64,000 bases of DNA from positions 62,001-126,000 of the forward strand of contig NZ_JAPUVI010000087.1 of NCBI RefSeq assembly GCF_029255285.1. The letters run 5' to 3'. This document shows, in pieces, positions 39,911 to 49,262 of this stretch. A program made the position numbers and the translations under genes. How positions within the stretch are numbered: the first letter of the stretch is position 1; each line of letters starts with the position of its first letter. The notes beneath the pieces are model-generated. The model was not told the DNA's origin. It made no database searches and saw only the letters and a list, made by a program, of their open reading frames with translations. The stretch comes from Accumulibacter sp. (lineage in GTDB: Bacteria; Pseudomonadota; Gammaproteobacteria; Burkholderiales; Rhodocyclaceae).

Positions 39911-41122
39911 TCAGGCCACTTCGGCGTTGCGCGGCGCGGCTTCCCGGATTGGCAGATTGCACAGTGCCGCTCCCGCCGCAAGTACGATGTCGGCCTGCCA
40001 CATCCAGGCATAATCGCCGAACCGGGTAAGTGCGATGCCCCCCAGATAGGCCCCGAAGAAGCCGCCTATCTGGTGTGCGAGCAGGCTCATGCCGAACAAG
40101 GTGCCGAGATAGCGCACCCCGAAGAGTTTTCCGACGATCGCTGCCGTTGGCGGCACGGTGGCCAACCAGGTAAAGCCTAAGCCGGCGGCAAAAATGTAAA
40201 AGGTCAGCTCGGTCTTAGGTGCCGCCAGGTAAAGCGCGACCATTACCGCCCGCGAAGCGTACATCCAGAACAACACGTTCCTGCTGCGATAACGGGCGAC
40301 GCAGGAACCGGCATAGAGGCTGCCGAGGATATTGAACACTCCGATGATCGCCAGCGCCCAACTGGCTACCGCCGACGGCAAACCGCAGAGGTTGACTTCG
40401 CCAGGCAAGTGAGTAACCAGGAAAGCGATATGGAAACCGCAGGTAAAAAAACCCAGGTTCAGAAACTGGTAGCTACGATCGGCCATCGCGTGCTGAACGC
40501 TAGGCCACAGGCCGGCCTCACCACTGGTCCGCGGAAGCGGAGTATCGAGCGGCTTCGAAACGACTGGAACAAGGGGTATGGCCGCCAGCGTCATCAGTGC
40601 TAGCGACCACATCGCGCCCATCCAGCCGATCGTTTGAATAAGCGCCTGCAGCAGAGGAGCGAAGACGAACTGACCGAACGAGCCGCCAGCGTTGATCACT
40701 CCGGACGCGGCACCGCGTGCTTCGAGCGGCAGCCGCTGGCTGGAAGCGCCGATCAAGACCGAGAAGCTGCCGGCTCCCGAACCAATTGCCGAGAGTAAGC
40801 CCAGCGAAACGATCAGGCCCCAGGAACTGTTCATCCACGGCGTGATCGCACTGCCGAGCGCGAGCAGCAACAGCCCGCCGAGCAACACGCGGCCCGGTCC
40901 GAAGCGGTCGGCCGCCGCGCCCGCCAGCGGCTGTACCGCGCCCCAGGTAAACTGACCGATAGCCAGTGCCAGGCTGATCGACGCGATACCCAAACCCGTG
41001 CTGGTATTGAGCGGCGAAACGAAAAGTCCGAGCGATTGCCGGGCTCCCATGGTAACCATCAGTATTCCTGCCGCGGCCAGGGTTATTGCCCACAGGGAGG
41101 GTCGATCGAGCGTTCGGAACAT
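39911..41122 (-). CDS. Major facilitator superfamily transporter
   Basis: From ATG 41122 the product is 403 aa with about 12 membrane segments. MFS loop motifs are AGAAADRFGPGRVLLGG between helices 2 and 3, and GSLYAGSCVARYRSRNVL in the second half. TMGARQSLGLFVSPL and FGMSLLAHQIGGFFGAYLGG resemble the monocarboxylate/oxalate-like MFS group. Substrate not evident. The frame extends 35 codons upstream to 41227 without membrane character and is not used. It sits 12 bases upstream of the GNAT gene on the same strand, so they probably share a transcript. Confidence 0.85.
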   Translation of the reverse strand: MFRTLDRPSLWAITLAAAGILMVTMGARQSLGLFVSPLNTSTGLGIASISLALAIGQFTWGAVQPLAGAAADRFGPGRVLLGGLLLLALGSAITPWMNSSWGLIVSLGLLSAIGSGAGSFSVLIGASSQRLPLEARGAASGVINAGGSFGQFVFAPLLQALIQTIGWMGAMWSLALMTLAAIPLVPVVSKPLDTPLPRTSGEAGLWPSVQHAMADRSYQFLNLGFFTCGFHIAFLVTHLPGEVNLCGLPSAVASWALAIIGVFNILGSLYAGSCVARYRSRNVLFWMYASRAVMVALYLAAPKTELTFYIFAAGLGFTWLATVPPTAAIVGKLFGVRYLGTLFGMSLLAHQIGGFFGAYLGGIALTRFGDYAWMWQADIVLAAGAALCNLPIREAAPRNAEVA

Positions 41123-41534
41123 CGCAGAGGGTTTCGTAAGGAATGAGCAGGTTTGTGCCAACGCGGATCGCGTGCCGATGAGCCAGTGGCTAAGCCCTCG
41201 GGCCGTGGACTTGCTGGCGCCATCCAATCAGCAAAGGACGACGTTGCATTGCGAAGTCCACCAGCACCTCGCCGCGTAGCGTAGCGAACGAGTTGACCCG
41301 TGTCTACCCTAGCTGCCGCCTGTCGTTCCAAACACGCCTTTCTCCTCGCCGTAGCCAGGCGATGGGGATGGAGACCGGCGATCAGGGATACCAGTCGAGG
41401 CACGGCGGCGAGGAAGAACTGGCCGCACTGTACGGACCAATTGTTCCATCCACAGATACCTACAAGAGGCTTGCATTTCTGGCGACTCTCGGTTCTAATC
41501 GAACCTTCGCTTTGGTGACTTTGATCCGGAAACG
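41123..41534. other. Intergenic region upstream of the ilv leader
   Basis: No convincing gene is seen. It must hold the promoters for the minus-strand MFS gene and for the plus-strand ilv leader. A TTGACC box occurs at about 41292, but I found no matching -10 box. Confidence 0.35.
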
Positions 41535-41669
41535 ATGTTTTGCTCCGACGACATTCGCCGTGCCCGACTCGCCGCAACTGACACCGCAGTTGGCGGCGTG
41601 CTTGGCGTTTCGGTAGGCGTCGCGTCGGTACGAGTACCGACGAACGCACCGTCGAGGGCAGGAAGCTAA
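41535..41669 (+). CDS. Putative valine-rich ilvBN leader peptide
   Basis: A 44-codon ORF (ATG 41535, TAA 41667-41669) is too short for routine calling. Its second half reads TAVGGVLGVSVGVASVRV: seven Val codons in 18, with Leu and Ile codons nearby. It ends 32 bases before a strong GC hairpin plus T-run that precedes ilvB. The pause-type hairpin at 41623-41642 overlaps the last Val codons. This is the geometry of a branched-chain amino acid attenuator as known for ilvBN and ilvGMEDA in enterics. The ribosome-binding site is weak (CCGGAAACG). Translation has not been shown. Confidence 0.55.
   Translation: MFCSDDIRRARLAATDTAVGGVLGVSVGVASVRVPTNAPSRAGS
41623..41642 (+). promoter_or_regulatory. 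Hairpin within the leader peptide (pause/antiterminator candidate)
   Basis: CGTCGGTAC (41623-41631) pairs perfectly with GTACCGACG (41634-41642) around a two-base GA gap: nine pairs, or eight with a 4-nt loop. The stem includes two GTA valine codons of the leader ORF, so ribosome stalling there would change folding. Confidence 0.5.
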
Positions 41670-41701
41670 GTCGAAGCGCAATAAAGCACAACAGATTCCA
41701 G

Positions 41702-41741
41702 AACCCCCGCCGGTGAGTGCCGGTCGGGGGTTTTGCTTTTT
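41702..41741 (+). terminator. Attenuator-type terminator before ilvB
   Basis: AACCCCCG + CCGG (41702-41713) pairs with CCGG + CGGGGGTT (41720-41732, one bulged T), followed by TTTTGCTTTTT. It lies 54 bases before the ilvB start, with no full-length gene upstream on the same strand, so it most likely terminates the leader transcript. Confidence 0.75.
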
Positions 41742-41794
41742 CTGCCCGACGCCCGGCGACACCGAAATCCGCAGTTTTTTCCTAGGAGAGTCCC

Positions 41795-43474
41795 TTGTCC
41801 ACGCAAAGACCCGAAACCATCACCGGTGCGCAAATCCTTGTTCGCCTGCTCGAACGACAAGGCGTTCGGACGGTAGCCGGCATTCCTGGCGGAGCGATTT
41901 TGCCAGTGTACGACGCGCTGTCGAAATCGACCATTCACCACGTCCTGGCCCGACACGAACAGGGCGGCGGCTTCATGGCGCAAGGGATGGCGCGAGCCAC
42001 CGGTGTACCGGCGGTATGTATGGCTTCTTCGGGACCCGGGGCAACCAATCTGTTGACAGCGATCGCCGATGCCAAGCTCGATTCGATCCCGCTGGTAGCG
42101 ATTACTGGCCAGGTACCCAAACCGATGATTGGAACCGACGCGTTTCAGGAAGTTGATACCTATGGGCTGAGCATCCCGATTACCAAGCACAACTTTCTCG
42201 TCGGTTCGGCGGACGAATTGCTGGCGGTCATCCCACGCGCCTTCCGCATTGCCGCTTCGGGTCGTCCCGGGCCGGTGTTGGTCGACATACCGAAAGACGT
42301 GCAGAATCAACTGGTCGAGGTCAGCGAGTGGCCGGCGCCGGGCGTGGCCGACCAGATCGCGGCGCCGGATGCCGACCTGATCGCCAGCGCGGCGGCGATG
42401 ATCAATTCCGCCTCCAGGCCGATACTCTACCTCGGCGGCGGTGTCGTGCATTCGGGTGCGGCGGAGGCCGCCGTCGCACTGGCCGAAAAAGCGGGTCTGC
42501 CGACCGTGATGACCTTGATGGCGCTCGGTGCGATGCCGGTCGATCACGCCCTGTCGCTCGGCATGCTCGGCATGCACGGCGCACGCTGCACCAACCTGGC
42601 GCTCGACGAGTGCGATTTGCTGGTTGCCGTCGGGGCTCGCTTTGACGACCGCGCCACCGGCAAAGTGGCTGGCTTTTGCCCACAGGCGAAGATCATTCAC
42701 ATCGATATCGATCCGTCGGAACTCGATAAGATCAAAACCGCCCATGTCGGCATCGCCGGTGACGTACGGACGGTTCTGGAACTGCTGCAGCCCGCCATCG
42801 CGTCGCCGCAGCGCCAGCCTTGGCTGGAACGAGTGGCCCACCTGAAGACGGAACATCCTCTGCGCATGCCCGGTATCGACGACCCGCGTACGCCCTATGG
42901 CCTGATCCGTGCCGTCGCGAGTTGCCTCGACGACGAGGCGACGATCACGACCGATGTCGGTCAGCACCAGATGTGGGTCGCGCAAGCCTATCCTTTACGG
43001 CGGCCAAGACAGTGGCTGACTTCGGGGGGACTTGGCACGATGGGCTTCGGCATGCCGGCAGCAATCGGCGCGGCGCTCGCCGAACCGCAACGGACGGTCG
43101 TCTGCTTCTCCGGCGACGGAAGCATCCTGATGAATGTTCAGGAACTGGTTACCGCGGCCGAGGAGAACGTCAACGTCAAGATCGTACTGATGAACAACTC
43201 GTCGCTGGGGCTGGTTTTTCAGCAACAGACCCTGTTCTACGGCGAGCGCATCTATGCGTCGAAATTCAAGGGCATGCCAGACTTCATCCGGGTCGCCGAG
43301 GGTTTCGGGGTACCCGCCATCGATCTGGACAAGGAGAGCGACCCCCTGGCAGCGCTGTCCGCCGCCTTGTCGTCGCGCGGCCCGATGCTGATCCACGCCA
43401 GCATCGCCATGCACGAACAGGTGCTGCCGATGGTACCGCCCGGTGCCGCGAACAAGGAAATGATCGGAGGTTGA
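41795..43474 (+). CDS. ilvB: Acetolactate synthase large subunit
   Basis: The 559-aa product starts at TTG 41795, preceded by CTAGGAGAG; no in-frame ATG lies nearby. ThDP-enzyme motifs are RLLERQGVRTVAGIPGG, HVLARHEQGGGFMAQGMARA (catalytic Glu), SSGPGATNLLTAIADAKLDS, and the ThDP/metal motif CFSGDGSILMNVQEL ending near NNSSLGLVFQQQ. It condenses pyruvate to acetolactate (or with 2-oxobutyrate) in valine/isoleucine synthesis. ilvN follows three bases after the stop. Control by attenuation is suggested by the leader upstream. Confidence 0.95.
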   Translation: MSTQRPETITGAQILVRLLERQGVRTVAGIPGGAILPVYDALSKSTIHHVLARHEQGGGFMAQGMARATGVPAVCMASSGPGATNLLTAIADAKLDSIPLVAITGQVPKPMIGTDAFQEVDTYGLSIPITKHNFLVGSADELLAVIPRAFRIAASGRPGPVLVDIPKDVQNQLVEVSEWPAPGVADQIAAPDADLIASAAAMINSASRPILYLGGGVVHSGAAEAAVALAEKAGLPTVMTLMALGAMPVDHALSLGMLGMHGARCTNLALDECDLLVAVGARFDDRATGKVAGFCPQAKIIHIDIDPSELDKIKTAHVGIAGDVRTVLELLQPAIASPQRQPWLERVAHLKTEHPLRMPGIDDPRTPYGLIRAVASCLDDEATITTDVGQHQMWVAQAYPLRRPRQWLTSGGLGTMGFGMPAAIGAALAEPQRTVVCFSGDGSILMNVQELVTAAEENVNVKIVLMNNSSLGLVFQQQTLFYGERIYASKFKGMPDFIRVAEGFGVPAIDLDKESDPLAALSAALSSRGPMLIHASIAMHEQVLPMVPPGAANKEMIGG

Positions 43475-43477
43475 ACA

Positions 43478-43786
43478 ATGAACTCGCTTACAACAACGGA
43501 AAACCAGGCACTGGCGCGCGCGGTGCTGGAACTCGACGTCAACAACCACGCGGGCGTCATGTCACACGTCGTCGGCCTCTTTTCACGGCGCGCGTACAAC
43601 GTCGAAGCCATTCTGGTCATGCCGGTGGGCAGTGGCGCGATGAGCCGCATCTGGCTGCTGGTCAATGAAGACGAGCGCCTCGAGCAGATGGTCAAACAGG
43701 TCGAGAAGCTCGAGGACGTCCTGGCCGTGCGCCGGCACGGCGCCGAGCATGAGGTCTTTGTCCGGCTCGAGGAGTTTTTCGTCTAG
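43478..43786 (+). CDS. ilvN: Acetolactate synthase small (regulatory) subunit, IlvN type
   Basis: The 102-aa protein is one ACT domain (ARAVLELDVNNHAGVMSHVV, GLFSRRAYNVEAILVMPV, SRIWLLVNEDERLEQMVKQV). At this length it matches the short E. coli IlvN rather than the roughly 160-aa IlvH. It activates the large subunit and confers feedback inhibition by valine. It is immediately downstream of ilvB. The IlvN-type identity agrees with an ilvBN-style operon under leader control. Confidence 0.92.
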   Translation: MNSLTTTENQALARAVLELDVNNHAGVMSHVVGLFSRRAYNVEAILVMPVGSGAMSRIWLLVNEDERLEQMVKQVEKLEDVLAVRRHGAEHEVFVRLEEFFV

Positions 43787-43806
43787 CCAAAGAAGCGCCT
43801 GCCGCG

Positions 43807-44694
43807 TCAGCGAGCTCGCTGGCGCGGCTCAAAATGGATGATCGATCGCCCGTCGGTCGTCTGTTTCGGACGTGCTCGCCAGGCATGTCCGTAAACCACT
43901 TCGAAGGTCGCCGGCAAGCGGCCTTCGCGCGCCAGTTGCGCATAGGCGGCGCGCGCCGCCGCCCAAGTCGAGCGCCCGGCGAGGCCCCGGCGACGCGCCT
44001 GCATCGCGCATGCCGAGCCACTCCGGCGCAAGTCGGCGAGCAAGTCGCCAAAGTCCCCATAGGTCATCGTCAATGTCTCCGCATCCATCACCGGATCGGC
44101 GAAACCGCATTCGACCAGCATGTCCCCGTAGTCGTGCAGGTCGGTGAAATGCTGCGTATGAACGTAACCATCGGCAAAACTCGCGCGCAGCTCCTTCAGC
44201 GTATCCGGCCCGAACGTCGAGAACATCAGGAGGCCGCCCACTTCGAGCAGGCGATTGGCCTCGCGGAACACCGATAGCGGGTCGTCCAGCCAGTGCAGCA
44301 TCAGGTTCGACCACAACAGGCCGAATGACTGCGCCGGCAAAGGCAGGGCCGTTGCCTCAGCGGCCAGCAACAAGGGTCGATGGGCTCTCAGAAACGGCAG
44401 CCACCAACGCCAACGTGCGTGCTGGCGTTGGCCTGCACGCAGCATGCGCTCGCTGAGATCGGCGCCGACCAGGAGGGCGTCAGGGTAACGTTCGTGCAGG
44501 GCCGTCAGGCTGGCGCCGGTCCCGCAACCCAGGTCGAGCACTCGCCGTGGCTCGAGGCGTACGTAATCGAGCCGCTCCAGCATGCGTTTGCCGATTTCGC
44601 GCGGCAAGATCGCCGCCTCATCGTAACTTGGCGCCGCCCGCGCGAAGTTTCGCTGCACTTGGCGTTGATCGACCAAGCGCACGGGCACTTCCAT
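43807..44694 (-). CDS. bioC: Malonyl-ACP O-methyltransferase BioC
   Basis: The 295-aa protein starts with the BioC pattern (RQVQRNFARAAPSYDEAAIL). The SAM site VLDLGCGTGASLTAL, LLVGADLSERMLRAG, FGLLWSNLMLHWLDD and LLMFSTFGPDTLKELRASF follow, the last being diagnostic for BioC. It methylates malonyl-ACP to start pimelate-moiety synthesis for biotin. It lies six bases after bioB on the same strand. At 295 aa it is longer than E. coli BioC (251 aa), with extra residues at the C terminus. Confidence 0.92.
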   Translation of the reverse strand: MEVPVRLVDQRQVQRNFARAAPSYDEAAILPREIGKRMLERLDYVRLEPRRVLDLGCGTGASLTALHERYPDALLVGADLSERMLRAGQRQHARWRWWLPFLRAHRPLLLAAEATALPLPAQSFGLLWSNLMLHWLDDPLSVFREANRLLEVGGLLMFSTFGPDTLKELRASFADGYVHTQHFTDLHDYGDMLVECGFADPVMDAETLTMTYGDFGDLLADLRRSGSACAMQARRRGLAGRSTWAAARAAYAQLAREGRLPATFEVVYGHAWRARPKQTTDGRSIIHFEPRQRAR

Positions 44695-44700
44695 CAGCCG

Positions 44701-45690
44701 CTAGATCGGCCGCAGCCCGAGCTTCTCGAAGAGGGCTTGGTCACGGTCGGCTTCCGGATTGCCGGTGGTCAGCAGCTTGTCACCGTAGAAAATCGAATTG
44801 GCCCCGGCCAGAAAACACAGGGCCTGCAATTCTTCTGCCATCGCCTGACGGCCGGCGGACAGGCGCACGAAGCTCGCCGGCATGGTGATGCGTGCCGCCG
44901 CGATGGTACGCACGAACTCGAAGTTGTCGATCGGCGCGACCTCGGCCATCGGCGTACCGGGAATCGGCACCAGATTGTTGATCGGTACCGATTCCGGTGG
45001 CGGATTCAGGTTCGCCAGTTGCACGATCAGCGCGGCCCGATTGCGCCGTGTTTCGCCCATCCCGATAATTCCGCCGGAGCACACCTTGAGACCGGCTTCG
45101 CGCACCTGGCCGAGTGTATCGAGGCGGTCGGCGTGCTTATGGGTCGTGATCACCTGCCCATAGAACGAGGCGTCGGTATCGAGGTTGTGATTGTAGTAGT
45201 CGAGGCCGGCCTCCTTCAGTTCGTCGGCCTGCCCCTCCTTGAGCATGCCCAGGGTGACGCAGGTCTGCAGACCGAGGCCTTTGACAGCGCGGATCATTTC
45301 GGTGACTTTCGTCAGATCCTTATCCTTCGGCCCCCGCCAGGCGGCACCCATGCAGAAGCGCGAGGCGCCCTTGTCCTTCGCCGCCTGCGCCGCGGCGAGG
45401 ACTTCTTCGAGCGGCAGCAGAGCCTCACGCTCAGTGCCGGTACTGTAGCGTGCGGCTTGCGAGCAGTAGCCACAGTCTTCGGAACAACCGCCAGTCTTGA
45501 CGGAAAGCAGTGTCGAGCGTTGAATCTCGTTGGCGTCGAAGTTATCCCGGTGCACCTGCTGCGCGCGGAAGAGCAGATCCATCAGTGGCAGTTCGTAAAG
45601 TGCTTCGACCTCAGCGACTGTCCACCCGGCGAGGCGCGCCGTCGCGGGCCGGTCGGGAGTGAGCGTGGCGGCTTGCGGTGTTGCGTTCAT
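44701..45690 (-). CDS. bioB: Biotin synthase
   Basis: The 329-aa radical-SAM enzyme has the cluster motif [16 protein letters not shown]. Family stretches are [37 protein letters not shown] and [10 protein letters not shown]. It inserts sulfur into dethiobiotin using [4Fe-4S] and [2Fe-2S] clusters. First gene of a bioB-bioC pair, divergent from comF across about 70 bases. No BirA operator was identified in that gap. Confidence 0.96.
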   Translation of the reverse strand: MNATPQAATLTPDRPATARLAGWTVAEVEALYELPLMDLLFRAQQVHRDNFDANEIQRSTLLSVKTGGCSEDCGYCSQAARYSTGTEREALLPLEEVLAAAQAAKDKGASRFCMGAAWRGPKDKDLTKVTEMIRAVKGLGLQTCVTLGMLKEGQADELKEAGLDYYNHNLDTDASFYGQVITTHKHADRLDTLGQVREAGLKVCSGGIIGMGETRRNRAALIVQLANLNPPPESVPINNLVPIPGTPMAEVAPIDNFEFVRTIAAARITMPASFVRLSAGRQAMAEELQALCFLAGANSIFYGDKLLTTGNPEADRDQALFEKLGLRPI

Positions 45691-45759
45691 GAGTCAACCT
45701 ATGGGTAGGGAAAAGTCAGGAGCCCGGCAATAGGGAATTCTTTGGCGAGCGTTTCGAGG

Positions 45760-46467
45760 ATGTCAATCTTAACTCAAAGCGCCAGGCTGTTCCGCAGATC
45801 GTATGAGCGACTGTTCGTGCAGGACTGTCTGCTATGCGGCGGGAACAGTGGGCCAAGCCTGCTCTGTGTTGCCTGCACGGCAGATCTGCCGCGACTTCCA
45901 GCCGCCGGCTGCCCACGCTGCGCATTACCGACACCGAATGGCGACGTATGCGGCCGATGCCTGGGAAAACCACCCCACTACGATGCGGCTTTGGCCGTCT
46001 ACCGCTACGACTTTCCGATCGACAAGCTGATCCAGGCGTTCAAGTACGGACACCGCTTGGCACTCGGACACCATTTCGGCGCATCGCTTGCGGAGATTTC
46101 AGCCCGGATCGACGCCAGCCTGATCGTTCCCATGCCCTTGCACCCCTTGCGCCTGCGCGAGCGTGGTTTCAATCAAGCGCTCGAACTGGCACGCCCGCTC
46201 AGTCGATACAGCGGAATACCGATCGCGACGCGCGCCTGTAGCCGAATCCGTCACACGACGGCGCAGGCCGATCTGCCTTGGCGCGAACGCGCCAGCAATG
46301 TTCGCGGCGCTTTTCACTGCGCGGCGGACCTCACCGGCCAGCGGCTGCTCCTGGTCGACGACGTCATGACCACCGGCGCGTCGCTCGACGAATTGGCCCG
46401 GACGGTGAAGCTGCATGGGGCGGCGCAGGTGACGCTGCTGGTCCTCGCTCGCGCCTTGCCGCCCTAA
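45760..46467 (+). CDS. comF: ComF family phosphoribosyltransferase-like protein
   Basis: From ATG 45760 the product is 235 aa; the frame opens at a TTG 18 bases earlier. An N-terminal zinc-finger-like region has CLLCGG, CVAC, CPRCALP and CGRCLGKPP. The phosphoribosyltransferase fold follows with ALAVYRYDFPIDKLIQAFKY, IVPMPLHPLRLRERGFNQA, RVRGAF-like NVRGAFHC and the PRPP loop LLLVDDVMTTGASL. ComF proteins are involved in DNA uptake/competence or DNA repair. It sits opposite bioB, a common betaproteobacterial arrangement. Confidence 0.88.
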   Translation: MSILTQSARLFRRSYERLFVQDCLLCGGNSGPSLLCVACTADLPRLPAAGCPRCALPTPNGDVCGRCLGKPPHYDAALAVYRYDFPIDKLIQAFKYGHRLALGHHFGASLAEISARIDASLIVPMPLHPLRLRERGFNQALELARPLSRYSGIPIATRACSRIRHTTAQADLPWRERASNVRGAFHCAADLTGQRLLLVDDVMTTGASLDELARTVKLHGAAQVTLLVLARALPP

Positions 46468-46531
46468 GAGCGCCGGGCCAGACTGACAAAACCTGGGTGT
46501 TGAGCTCGCCTGTGCCTGCTCGGTCAGTCGA

Positions 46532-47422
46532 TCAAAGGACCTCGAATTCGGCCAGATCGGCGCCCGGGCTGCTGGCCGAGGCGGCGAAAGCAATAATCCC
46601 ACTGTCGCGAAGGACGATCTCCTCGCGGCGAACGAGCAACTCCGGGCCGCCGGTGACGGTCACGAAAGTGCCGTTGGTGCTCAGGTCGCGCAGGACGAAG
46701 GTCTCGCCTCGCCGTTCGATCTGAGCATGGTGGCGGGAAGCACGGCGATCGCGGACGGTGAGGTCGCAGCCGGAGTCGCGGCCCAACAGCAGTTTTGGCC
46801 GGAGGCGGTCGAGCAGCTTGACATGCCCGGCGTAGCGGACGCAAAGCCGCACCTCTCGCTCGCTGCGCGGCAGCGGCGGCGAAGCGACGGCTTCCTTTGC
46901 CCCTTGGCTACCGGATTTCGGCCACGAGACTTCGAAAACCCGCTGGTCCGTCGTCTGGCCCTTGATCGACAAGCCCTCCAGGCAGCGGGTCGACGAGCGC
47001 CAAAGGGGCGACAACAAGGCCTGTGTTTCCGCCGTGGTCAATATCTGTCCCGGCCCGGCCATTCCCGCCAAACACTCAGCGGCATTGACGCAACTTCCAA
47101 CGCCTTCGCCAACCACCTGTCCATGGTGAAAACCGGCACGGATGGCGAGCTTGATGCCGGAAACGGGAGGCAGGTCGGCAACCCGCCGCTGCATGGCGAT
47201 AGCCGCCTGGCAGGCATCGTCTGCGTTGTCGAAGAGCGCGGCAAGGTCATCACGGGTCGTTCTCACGATACGCCCGCGAAAGCCGTCGACACCCCGCAGG
47301 ATGCGCTTCATGCAGCGCTCGATGGCGTGCAGCGCCTCCGTGCCGCCAAGTTTTTCGAACAGGCGGGAGCTTCCCGACACGCTGACAAACAGGGCCGACA
47401 GCATTTCCCCATCGCGACTCAT
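46532..47422 (-). CDS. FHA-domain protein with degenerate class III nucleotide cyclase domain
   Basis: The 296-aa protein begins with a class III cyclase-like domain (residues about 6-170). Where the first metal-binding Asp should be, the sequence reads ALFVSVSGSSRLF instead of the usual F.D..G.T. The second site (VRTTRDDLAALFDNADDAC) keeps acidic residues, and GFHHGQVVGEGVG and CVNAAECLAGMAGPGQIL match the later cyclase motifs. The C-terminal FHA domain (LLLGRDSGCDLTVRDRRASR and LRDLSTNGTFV) has the GR, S..H-like and NGT phosphothreonine-binding residues. It is probably a signalling scaffold rather than an active cyclase. Confidence 0.8.
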   Translation of the reverse strand: MSRDGEMLSALFVSVSGSSRLFEKLGGTEALHAIERCMKRILRGVDGFRGRIVRTTRDDLAALFDNADDACQAAIAMQRRVADLPPVSGIKLAIRAGFHHGQVVGEGVGSCVNAAECLAGMAGPGQILTTAETQALLSPLWRSSTRCLEGLSIKGQTTDQRVFEVSWPKSGSQGAKEAVASPPLPRSEREVRLCVRYAGHVKLLDRLRPKLLLGRDSGCDLTVRDRRASRHHAQIERRGETFVLRDLSTNGTFVTVTGGPELLVRREEIVLRDSGIIAFAASASSPGADLAEFEVL

Positions 47423-47501
47423 GGCACTAATTCCCCCACCCCTATTGCTCTTTCTCTCCGCCAGCCATGGCGAGTTTGCCGCTTCATGCGCTTCATGCGG
47501 T

Positions 47502-48404
47502 TCATGCCTTCACCACGGAAAACGGCAGCGTCCTCGCTACTTGCCAATTCGGGTCGGGCGCTCGGACGCCGAACAGCGGCCTGCCTTCCAGCGCCAGTTC
47601 GTCGCCGGCACGCAGGCCCTGGAAATCGAACAGGGATTGGTCGGCAAGATGCGAGGGCACGACCTTCTGCAACGCGGAGAAAACGACTTCGCTGCGGCCC
47701 GGGTAGCGGCGGTCCCAGTCGGCCATCATTTCTCGGACCTTCTGGCGCTGCAGGTTGTCCTGTGAGCCGCAGAGATTACACGGAATGATCGGAAACGCCA
47801 TGCCACGCGCGAAGCGGGCGATATCGCTCTCGCTGCAATAGGCCAGCGGCCGGATCACGACATGGCTGCCGTCGTCGGTCGCCAGCTTGGGAGGCATCGC
47901 CTTGAGCTGGCCAGTAAAGAAGAGGTTGAGAAACAGCGTGTGAACGATGTCGTCGCGATGGTGCCCGAGTGCGATCTTGTTGGCGCCGAGCCGCTTGGCA
48001 GTGCGATAGATGGCGCCCCGGCGCAAGCGCGAACAAAGCGAACAACTCGTCTTGCCGTCGGGTATCTTGTCTTTGACCACCGAGTAGGTATTCTGCTCGA
48101 CGATATGGTACTCGACGCCGATCTGCGCCAAATAGCTCGGCAACACCTCGGCCGGAAAACCGGGTTGCTTCTGGTCGAGATTCATCGCGATCAAGCGGAA
48201 ATCCACTGGCGCGCGCTGACGCAATGCGAGCAGCAGCGACAGCAGGGTATGGGAGTCCTTGCCACCAGAGATACAGACAAGAACCGTATCGCCGTCCTCG
48301 ATCATGCGGTAATCGGCGATGGCTTTGCCGACTTGGCACTCGAGGCGTTTTCTCAAGCGAAGCAGGGTGTTCGACAAGGGCACCGGAATCCTCTCCAAAG
48401 GCAT
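47502..48404 (-). CDS. ttcA: tRNA 2-thiocytidine biosynthesis protein TtcA
   Basis: The 300-aa protein has the PP-loop [18 protein letters not shown] and the two CxxC pairs that hold the Fe-S cluster ([15 protein letters not shown] and [14 protein letters not shown]). [20 protein letters not shown] is also typical. It thiolates cytidine-32 of certain tRNAs. It starts seven bases after the stop of the upstream pteridine-reductase gene on the same strand. Confidence 0.95.
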   Translation of the reverse strand: MPLERIPVPLSNTLLRLRKRLECQVGKAIADYRMIEDGDTVLVCISGGKDSHTLLSLLLALRQRAPVDFRLIAMNLDQKQPGFPAEVLPSYLAQIGVEYHIVEQNTYSVVKDKIPDGKTSCSLCSRLRRGAIYRTAKRLGANKIALGHHRDDIVHTLFLNLFFTGQLKAMPPKLATDDGSHVVIRPLAYCSESDIARFARGMAFPIIPCNLCGSQDNLQRQKVREMMADWDRRYPGRSEVVFSALQKVVPSHLADQSLFDFQGLRAGDELALEGRPLFGVRAPDPNWQVARTLPFSVVKA

Positions 48405-48410
48405 GACGGT

Positions 48411-49148
48411 CTAGAGATGAGCGGTACGGCCGCCATCGACGTTGATTACCTGGCCAGTCACATAAGCCGCATCAACCAGCAGATAGCGCACCGCACGGGC
48501 AACATCGCGGGGTTCGCCGGCTCGCTGCAACAAGGTATGGCCGACGATCGCCTGGCGCGCGGCCTGATCGAAAACGTCGCTTTCCGGCCAGAAAATTGGA
48601 CCTGGCGCGACCGCATTGACCCTTACCCGTGGCGCCAGATCGATCGCCAAAGCGCGGGTCAATCCGAGCAGCCCCGCCTTGGCGGCGCAATACAGCGGAT
48701 AACCGGCAAGCGGTCGTTCGGCATGAATGTCGGTGATGTTGACGACGGATCCGTGTACCGCCAGCAGATGGGGGGCGGCAGCCTGTGTCAGAAACAAAGG
48801 TGCTTTGAGGTTGGTGCCAACGAGATCGTCCCAGGCCGCCGAATCGATCGCGCCGAGGCGGGTAGGGAAAAAACTCGAGGCGTTGTTGACCAGCGCGTCG
48901 AGGCGGCCGAAACGAGCGACAGTGGCAGTCACCAACTCGGACAAAGCTTCGATGGACAGCAGATCGGCTTGCGCGCAAGCCGCCGAACAAGGTCGCGCCG
49001 AATTCAATTCGGCGGCCAGCGCCTCGGCGGCGTCCGATGCCCGCCGGTAATGCAGCATGACCCGAGCGCCCGCGGCGTGCATCTCGCGCGCAATCGCCGA
49101 GCCCAATCGCCGCGCCGCGCCGGTCACCAATATCGCTTTCCCTTCCAT
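48411..49148 (-). CDS. Pteridine reductase-like short-chain dehydrogenase
   Basis: From ATG 49148 the product is 245 aa. SDR motifs are ILVTGAARRLGSAIAREMHA (NADPH site), LVNNASSFFPTRLGAI, the catalytic YPLYCAAKAGL and RVNAVAPGPIFWPE. The ARRLG form of the glycine-rich loop and NNASSF are characteristic of pteridine reductases (PTR1/FolM type), which reduce dihydropterins. The same frame stays open for another 380 codons upstream, but that part overlaps a plus-strand gene and has no SDR content. It pairs with ttcA downstream. Confidence 0.85.
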   Translation of the reverse strand: MEGKAILVTGAARRLGSAIAREMHAAGARVMLHYRRASDAAEALAAELNSARPCSAACAQADLLSIEALSELVTATVARFGRLDALVNNASSFFPTRLGAIDSAAWDDLVGTNLKAPLFLTQAAAPHLLAVHGSVVNITDIHAERPLAGYPLYCAAKAGLLGLTRALAIDLAPRVRVNAVAPGPIFWPESDVFDQAARQAIVGHTLLQRAGEPRDVARAVRYLLVDAAYVTGQVINVDGGRTAHL

Positions 49149-49262
49149 CTCGAGTTCCAGGTCGGCACCAGCGCGGATTTTAACGGATTCCGCTCGCCGC
49201 TCCCGGAAAATCGGGTATCGCCGCGGTAAACTGGCGAACCACTCAATCGCGGGAGAAAGCGC

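Noticed and set aside
41293-41616. A 107-codon plus-strand ORF upstream of the ilv leader
   Set aside because: No ribosome-binding site, no family similarity, and it overlaps the better-supported leader peptide in another frame.
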